Shown: one piece after another, positions 58,302 through 64,000 of the stretch
Layout of the letters: each line of letters begins with the position of its first letter
Numbering within the stretch: position 1 is the stretch's first letter
Origin: Clytia hemisphaerica
Lineage: Eukaryota; Cnidaria; Hydrozoa; Leptothecata; Clytiidae
DNA length: 64,000 bases
NCBI GenBank assembly: GCA_902728285.1
Contig: CACVBU010000017.1
Span: 819,516-883,515 of the forward strand
Direction: 5' to 3'
The notes under the pieces: model-generated
The model's database searches: none
Told to the model about the DNA's origin: nothing
What the model saw: the letters and a program-made list of their open reading frames with translations, nothing else
Program-made: the position numbers and the translations under genes

Positions 58302-59157
58302 CTAGACTACACCCCAGTGTCTGTCACAGACCGGCTTGGACCCCAGCCCCACTGGAAAATTTGGCAAAAATTTCGTCCCCGCCGGAAAAATACTCTGAAG
58401 TTTCAGCCCCATTGAGAAATTGACTTGGATTATATCCCTATTCAAAATTCAACGATTAAAAATTGCACTCCTAAACCATCCCCACTGGATTTTTTAACCT
58501 TAGAACAATAGAATCTCTATCCAAATTTGGCTTTCAATAAGAAACCTTTTTATCCCCACTGAAGGTACCCTGAGTATCAGAGGTTTGAGTTTTCAAAGAT
58601 ATAATATCAACCTCTGAGGACCAATAATAGAAATTTTATCACGCATTTGTCAATCTAATCACTGTAGAAAGAATCAAAGATAAAGAGCAAATATTACCAT
58701 ACTAATATCTAGCAGACTGTATCAGTATGCAGTTTACTATTTACAAATCCCCCAAAAACCTCCAAATGTATTGAAATGAGTTTCTTTCGAGAGAAATCTT
58801 TTACATGATTCCCAAATGTATAACAGTAATTACTAAACTATTAGTTTTGGTAATGTTACTTTAATGAAATGGAAAGAAAAGGCAGATCTTTATGTTATGA
58901 TTCTCTATCACTGACTCCTTTTGAAAAGCATTGATGACATTTTTAAGTTGTGTTTTCAACGACGGGAATAAAAATATCAACTTTGAACTTTATCCAAGAT
59001 CTTGGATGGTCGTCATGGTTACTTTTCTCTACTGGCGTTGATTGCACGCTGAATATCTCGGTTGGTCGGCACAGGTCAATATATGATTTTGGCATGTGCT
59101 TTTCACGGTACACTGAAGGAGAAACTTCGACTGGGGCTGTGAGACAGGGGTGTTGGA
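58302..59157. repeat. 'CACCCCTGTCTCACAG' MITE split by TACC-ended element copy 3
   Basis: The left part starts ACACCCCAGTGTCTGTCACA at about 58309; the right part ends GGCTGTGAGACAGGGGTGT at about 59155. The interrupting element is 58566-59111. Confidence 0.75.
58566..59111. mobile_element. TACC-ended element, copy 3
   Basis: TACCCTGAGTATCAGAGG to TTTTCACGGTA; CACTGAAGG is duplicated at 58557-58565 and 59112-59120. More diverged from copies 1 and 2 than they are from each other. Confidence 0.9.
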
Positions 59158-59923
59158 CTTCTGCCCATCCTCTAACAAAAAATGTTCTTATAGAAGTATA
59201 TCTGAAGTATAGGTCTGTAAATTAGATTAGCTCAACCTACGCAAAGTCGATTTTCAAATAAATTTTTAAAGGGTTGTAATGCTACAAAATTGGAGAGCAA
59301 ACACTCAACGGTCTCTTCAAAAGTCTCCAGGGCACTATTTTTGACACAATTATTCGAAATCATAGTCTTGTCTAAATGAAATTAGCCCAAGCTGTTTTTC
59401 GTTTGATAAGTATTCAATTCAGTATTCAATTTAGGGTACTATTTGTTCAATATCTGTGCTACCATGGAAACTAATCGGGGAACATATAATTTTACATATT
59501 GCTGCTACAAACGTCAAGTACATCATAAGAAGACCGAGATTATTAATACCACTAATGAGATGTGCAATACTCCACATTCTTTTGAAAAGAGTGAAGCAAG
59601 TTCAAACTCACCAGGTTTTTAGTACCTTCCGTATTCTATTACCAAATGACTATTTACACGCTTCTTTCAAGATTTCGGATGTTCTTAACTTTTTTGAGTT
59701 TTAAGCCTAAAAATGTTTTTAACATGTTCTTATATTCACCATTTTGAAGTATTTTTATGTCCATTTTCCTAAGAAATCCTAGAGTCCGCAAAGCCTTAAA
59801 ATGTTCTTAACTTGTACTTAATATTTTGGCCATCGAAGTCAATGTTCTTATATAGTTTGTTCGGATAAAGAAAATGTTTATTGCTTTCATTGTCTCCCTA
59901 CTATTACCTTTCCTATCATCAAA
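59158..59923. other. Gene-free interval
   Basis: Contains a 'TTCTTAAC' repeat at about 59670-59880. The open frame at 59456-59704 matches nothing and runs into that repeat. Confidence 0.4.
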
Positions 59924-60107
59924 CAATAGACCTTATCGGAGTTTTTGATTTTTCTAAAAAAGTGATGCATTGTGGGATTGTTTCGAGTGTATTACAATAG
60001 AAATCTCTTAGGAATTCCTCGAGAGAATTCTATTGTAATAACACTCGAAACAATCCCACAATGCATCGCTTTTTTAGAAAAATAAATAAAATCCGATAAG
60101 GTCTATT
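59924..60107. repeat. Hairpin MITE with long arms
   Basis: Arms of about 80 bp: AATAGACCTTATCGGA, then TGCATTGTGGGATTGTTTCG, then ATTACAATAGAA, mirrored from 60020 on. The transcript would fold into one long hairpin. Confidence 0.85.
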
Positions 60108-60572
60108 TAATAGACTCCAGGTTTTGTTTGATTTCCATTCTGAACCCAAAATGCCGCACAAAATGAGACAAAAGCTAATTCTAAGCTGCTCCCCCCATTC
60201 CCCCATTTGCAATGTTCAATCCTTGGTGTGACGGCCTTGCGGACTGAACATTGCAGCTGGGGGAAGGGGGACTCTTTTCTACATTTTTACTGCAAACTCC
60301 TGTGCTTTTCTCAAACATTCCCTAATTGTCGAATATCATCAAGCTGGTTGTCGCACTATCATCTGAAATTAAGATTGGTTTAGATTAATTGATTCTTAAC
60401 GTATTGATAACATCTTATTTTTCGCGCAATCATTCGAAGTCAAAATCAAAAAATAGATCTTAAATTCACTTACATCAAGCTGTAGGTATTGAAATCCTCA
60501 TATTTCGCGTCCCAATTAGTCCAAATCCACTTATAAATTATGTGTGATCTGAAAATAAAATACTAACCCATA

Positions 60573-60662
60573 CGGCACACAACGTCAAAACAACATCCAT
60601 GTGACATTCATAACGTCCAAATAACGTTATTTGAACGTTAAAACAACGTTGTATGCCAGCTG
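60573..60662. repeat. ACGTT-rich palindromic element, copy 3, just upstream of the toxin-like gene
   Basis: CGGCACACAACGTCAAAACA to AACAACGTTGTATGCCAGCTG. It ends 36 bp before the TATA-like box of the downstream gene. Confidence 0.8.
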
Positions 60663-60697
60663 AGAATCGTAAAAATAATTAACAAAGTACAGAAGCA

Positions 60698-60735
60698 TAT
60701 AAATTTCGGTACTCAACTGTTCAATTCGTCAGTTT
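60698..60735 (+). promoter_or_regulatory. TATA-like box and initiator of the toxin-like gene
   Basis: TATAAAT at 60698-60704 is followed about 31 bp later by TCAGTTT (60729-60735), a good initiator match, then by a ~37-nt leader to the ATG at 60768. The other three genes in the window show no comparable arrangement. Confidence 0.5.
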
Positions 60736-60767
60736 TCTCTTGGATCTTCTGGATTTCATAGAGAAAA

Positions 60768-63700
60768 ATGTGTACTTTTTATCAAGTAGTTGTGCTTCTG
60801 TTGGTAGCAGTAATATCAGTCCAATGCAAGATTTATTTGGTCCACAAATCCTCTAAGACTGGCAAATGTGGCTACAATGGTTATGTTCCAGGAGGCCAGG
60901 GACCATCTATCAGGCGAATCACTTCATCAGAAGCGAAGTTACAAGAACAGCAAATGTCATTGTTTGCTTTCAAAGACCCTGCCGCAAGTAAAGTCAAGGA
61001 TATATCCAGGAAATATTATGACCAGTTGGTTACAGTTTTTGGTGATGTTTGTCCACAAATTGGTATCGGGCTAGGTGTTTTTGGTCTTGCAACTATGATT
61101 GAAGGAGATATTTCAGGTTCATCACCACCTACTCATGCTGATGTCGTCAAATCTGTCAATACAGCATTTGAGAAGTTAACCAAAGATGTTAATGACCGTT
61201 TTGACCGTATGCAACACTATGTTAATCATCAAATCATGAAATCTGAACGAGAATTAGTGAATGTTAAATTGAGGTCCATTTTCAAATCCTGGGAAGATTG
61301 TATTGATGAGAAAACAAAGAATGGAGCGATCATGTGTCAAACAAATGCTGTCCGCAAAATGAGAGGTATGTTTCAAAAAGCGTTCCCAGACGTTCCAGAC
61401 GGCACACAACGTCAAAACAACGTTTTTCGAATGTTCATAACGTTCATAACGTTCAAATAACGTTAATTAAACGTTAAAACGATGTTGTGTGCCGTCTGGG
61501 TGAAGAAAACTTCTTTTAATCTAAATTCATTTCTCAGTAAGTTTCTTCACTCGTTCTTTGACACGAATCAGAGAATGTGAATGATGAAGTATAAGGCTAG
61601 AGTAGCAGTTAGTTAGCTCGTCCGTTAATTAATCATGTCAGAGGGCGGGAACATAAAGGCGGCCAGCGTTTGCTAGAATAGGAGCTGCGTAGGAGAACGA
61701 GCAAAAGTTGGTGAGAGGCTGTATGTTGATTAACTTTCAACCCTTGCTGCCGACAAAACTTCTTCCTACGCTTACCTAACTCATACGCTCACTTTTCCTG
61801 CGTGATATCGTTCCAGCCCGACTGGTGTGCCAGTCTAGTATAAGGCATCCCTGTCTCACAGCCCTGGTGAAACTTTTTCCTACAGTGGTGATAAAATTGT
61901 GATTGAAATCTTAATGGGATAAAAATTCTATTGTTCCAAGGTAAAAAAATCCAGTAGGGATGGTTTTGGAGTGCAATTTTTAAACATTTGAATTTCGAAT
62001 GGGGACGAAATTAAAATCAATTTCTTATTGGGGCTGAACTTCTAGGGTATTTTTCCCACTGTGGACAAACTTTTGCCAAATTTTCCAGAGACAGGGGTGT
62101 TATAAGTAAGGATTCGGTGCTTGAATGAGGGTACATATCACCTTTTGAAAACAGTGGTTAGCCCTGGGGCAGAGTAAGCAGTGGCGGAAATGTTTAAAGT
62201 GTAACCGTTTGTTCCAAACTCTACCACCAGAGACAGCTTTTTTTTGTTTCGAAATGACATAATATGTTTGCAAGCCAAACTGTCGAAGGAGGGTGTTATT
62301 AACTGCCAATACCACAATTTCATTTCATAGGTGAAAGACCATTCTTTTACCCTGGTTTCGACAAGAGAAAAATTTGGTCTCTAAGCAACCGACCACCTGT
62401 TGATAACGTCATCAAAATGGAAGCCAATTTTATATTATTCCGTGATTATGCTTTAATTAATATCATGATGGTTCAAACTTTGGTCAATATTTATCGAGAA
62501 GACAAGAAATTGCCTAATGCAAACACTTTGAGAGATCAATATATCAACCAGGTAAAGTTTTATACAATGTTCAAGTTTTTTATATAAAAACTTCCAAAAT
62601 TTTTTAAGCATTTAGATGTTCTTAACTGCATGTTCTTATTTTCACCATTCTTTAAGCATTTTTGTCCATGTTCCTAAGAAATTGGGTATTTTAGAGTATC
62701 CAAAGCCTTAAAGTGTTTTTAACTTGTTTGTAACATTTTTGCCATCGAAACCTTATGTTCTTATAGTTTGTTCTTATAAAAAAACATGTATCGGACTTTT
62801 CCCATTTATTTCTTCTTCAGCTAAGTGAAGATGCAAATGACGCTATCGAATACGCTGAATTTGTTTTTAAATGGATTAAAGATTTGTACGATGAACGAAG
62901 CAAAAATACTTGTAAAGACAGTTTAACATGCAAACCAAAACAAGAGGGTGATATTTTGAGAGGTAATCTTGTTTTTTTGTGTAAACAGTATCTAAAATTA
63001 ATTTTAGGAGAATCTGCTTTTCAATTGACCATTTGAAGCGCGGGGCCACGAATTAGATATTCGCATAATTAGAAATCGCATGCATATTAGTATACTTTAA
63101 AATCATAAGACTATCTTCTTACGTAGTTAGTGCGTTAGTTAATTATTTCGTTCTGTGGCACGCGTCGGCTCATCGTAGAAGTGGTAAAAAGAGGGAAGAG
63201 ATGAAGCAAATAAATCAAATTGACAAAATTTACACCTTTTTCAAAAAACACCATAATCTGAAAAAGTTTTTTGGGGGGCCCAGCCCCCCCCCCCGGTGGC
63301 TACGGCACTGATTATATCAGGGTAAATACAACAAGTCAATATCAGGTGTTTTGGGACAATAAGAAGGAGGCTAAAATTCTTTTTCACACGTTTAACAAAC
63401 AAGGGGTCTCATTAAGGTCAAATAATTCACCGAATGGGGGTGTTTAAATGGGCAGGAAAAACAAAGGCTGACAAGGGCCGCTCAGATGGCACACAACGTC
63501 AAAACGACGTCCATGTGACATTAATAAAGTCCAAATAACGTTTTTTTGAACGTTAAAACAATGTTGTGTACCAGCTGGGCGTAAACCAGACAACGCAAAT
63601 AGTATGATATAAAAACTAACATTTAAATTGCTTTAAATTCATTTAGGTGATTGTGCATGTATTTTTGCGGTCAATTTAAAAGAAAAATGTCACACGCAAA

Positions 63701-63820
63701 TTCAGATCAAAACAAGAGGTGGACAAGTGGCACCATTTTCAAGGAAAGACATACCAGATTGGGTCAAATCGAATGATAGAGCGATGAGTTACGTTGCTGA
63801 GATGTTCCTTAATGATGGCT
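60768..63820 (+). CDS. Predicted secreted, helix-rich protein resembling the jellyfish toxin (CfTX/CaTX-type) family; 3' end beyond window
   Basis: Exons visible: 60768-61365, 62331-62551, 62821-62962, 63647-63820. Phases agree through at least 378 residues, and exon 4 ends with a GT donor in phase 1, so one or more exons lie past 64000. A hydrophobic signal peptide covers about residues 1-20. It is followed by a basic linker, a hydrophobic helix around residues 96-114 (GIGLGVFGLATM), and long amphipathic helices with regularly spaced hydrophobics and a conserved-looking Cys in the SWEDC context. Exon 2 has an FRDYALINIMM-type helix, like the central helices of Cry-toxin-like helical bundles. 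Jellyfish toxins of this family are about 450 residues and are pore-forming venom proteins; homologues also occur in non-cubozoan medusozoans. Assignment is by overall pattern, not alignment, and activity is not implied. Copies of one palindromic repeat lie upstream and in introns 1 and 3. Confidence 0.6.
61395..61499. repeat. ACGTT-rich palindromic element, copy 4, in intron 1 of the toxin-like gene
   Basis: CCAGACGGCACACAACGTC to GATGTTGTGTGCCGTCTGG, the longest copy, with three AACGTTCA-type words in tandem. It begins 29 bp past the exon 1 donor, so reading through the donor gives a spurious open frame. Confidence 0.8.
61845..62103. repeat. 'CACCCCTGTCTCACAG' MITE in intron 1 of the toxin-like gene
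   Basis: CATCCCTGTCTCACAGCCC at the left, AGAGACAGGGGTGT at the right, with TATAAG outside on both sides (possibly part of the target or of the end). Confidence 0.7.
62600..62795. repeat. 'TTCTTAAC' repeat in intron 2 of the toxin-like gene
   Basis: GTCCATGTTCCTAAGAAATT, ATTTTAGAGTATCCAAAGCC and ATCGAAACCTTATGTTC in family order. It ends 25 bp before the exon 3 acceptor and makes up most of the intron. Confidence 0.65.
63483..63579. repeat. ACGTT-rich palindromic element, copy 5, in intron 3 of the toxin-like gene
   Basis: CAGATGGCACACAACGTC to AACAATGTTGTGTACCAGCTG. Just upstream (63266-63312) is a G/C-run followed by GGTGGCTACGGCACTG, the complement of the repeat start at 35818. Confidence 0.8.
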
Positions 63821-64000
63821 GTAAGTGATTGAGTTACAATTCTTGCAGGTGGTGGTTGGGGGGAAATATTGCTAGTTTAAATTTCATATCACCGAGATTT
63901 TCCATTGTTAAAGCACTTATGCGAAATGAGTACACGTTTTTTCTTTTGATAAGAACATCCAATCGAAGCCTTCGTTCTTAACTTCTTCAGATTTAGGCCT
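63821..64000. other. Intron 4 of the toxin-like gene, cut by the window end
   Basis: Begins GTAAGTGATT after exon 4. From about 63920 it holds a reverse-oriented 'TTCTTAAC' repeat. The next exon is not in the window. Confidence 0.55.

Noticed and set aside
59456-59704. 82-codon open frame
   Set aside because: No similarity to a known family, and it ends in a 'TTCTTAAC' repeat.
61366-61460. Extension of the toxin-like exon 1 open frame
   Set aside because: A GTATGT donor at 61366 and a palindromic repeat from 61395 show that this is intron; exon 2 at 62331 continues the phase.
1-64000. tRNA or rRNA genes
   Set aside because: I saw no tRNA box A/B arrangement with a cloverleaf and no rRNA-like conserved blocks on either strand; a covariance-model scan would be decisive.

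Overview
The window looks like nuclear DNA from a medusozoan cnidarian (jellyfish or hydroid lineage). It is AT-rich, its genes are intron-rich, and it is crowded with short non-autonomous transposons. The protein content also fits: two DEG/ENaC channels that resemble hydrozoan sodium channels, a predicted secreted protein that resembles the jellyfish pore-forming toxin family, and a PAT/DIRS-type tyrosine-recombinase retrotransposon. The species cannot be named from sequence alone. All exon models below were built by hand from reading frame, GT/AG sites and phase; none is backed by transcripts.

Layout. (1) 1-5.6 kb: no gene seen; fragments of several repeat families. (2) 5.67-9.57 kb (+): a six-exon DEG/ENaC subunit of 486 aa. 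(3) 9.6-16.1 kb: intergenic, with nested terminal-inverted-repeat elements. (4) 16.11-30.69 kb (+): a tandem paralogue of 495 aa with the same exon phases and identical lengths for exons 2-5. Its fourth intron has grown to about 10 kb and holds a 6.0-kb PAT-like retrotransposon on the minus strand (22329-28341), which is itself broken by frameshifts, a stop and a 574-bp DNA element. (5) 30.7-46.7 kb: 16 kb without a recognisable gene, made largely of MITEs and solo repeats, including a 2-kb element carrying an eight-unit, ~124-bp satellite. (6) 46.73-51.85 kb (+): an eight-exon, 487-aa ionotropic-glutamate-receptor-like protein whose pore loop carries a canonical potassium-channel signature (TTVGYGD). 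(7) 51.9-60.6 kb: repeats only. (8) 60.77 kb to beyond the window end (+): a gene for a predicted secreted, helix-rich protein resembling jellyfish toxins; four exons are visible and the 3' end is missing.

Functional picture. The two DEG/ENaC genes are local duplicates and could encode partners of one trimeric channel. They share unusual features: Asp-Gly instead of His-Gly before TM1, and Gly-Cys-Ser at the selectivity filter. They differ at a cysteine of the thumb cluster. The glutamate-receptor-like gene combines a split ligand-binding domain with a K+-type pore, the arrangement known from cyanobacterial GluR0 and rotifer AvGluR1. It is the most interesting item here. I see no operon-like or functional link between these channels and the toxin-like gene; they are neighbours in a repeat-rich region.

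About ten elements have readable target-site duplications, and two have an undisturbed paralogous copy in the same window that serves as an empty site. This gives unusually sharp element boundaries.
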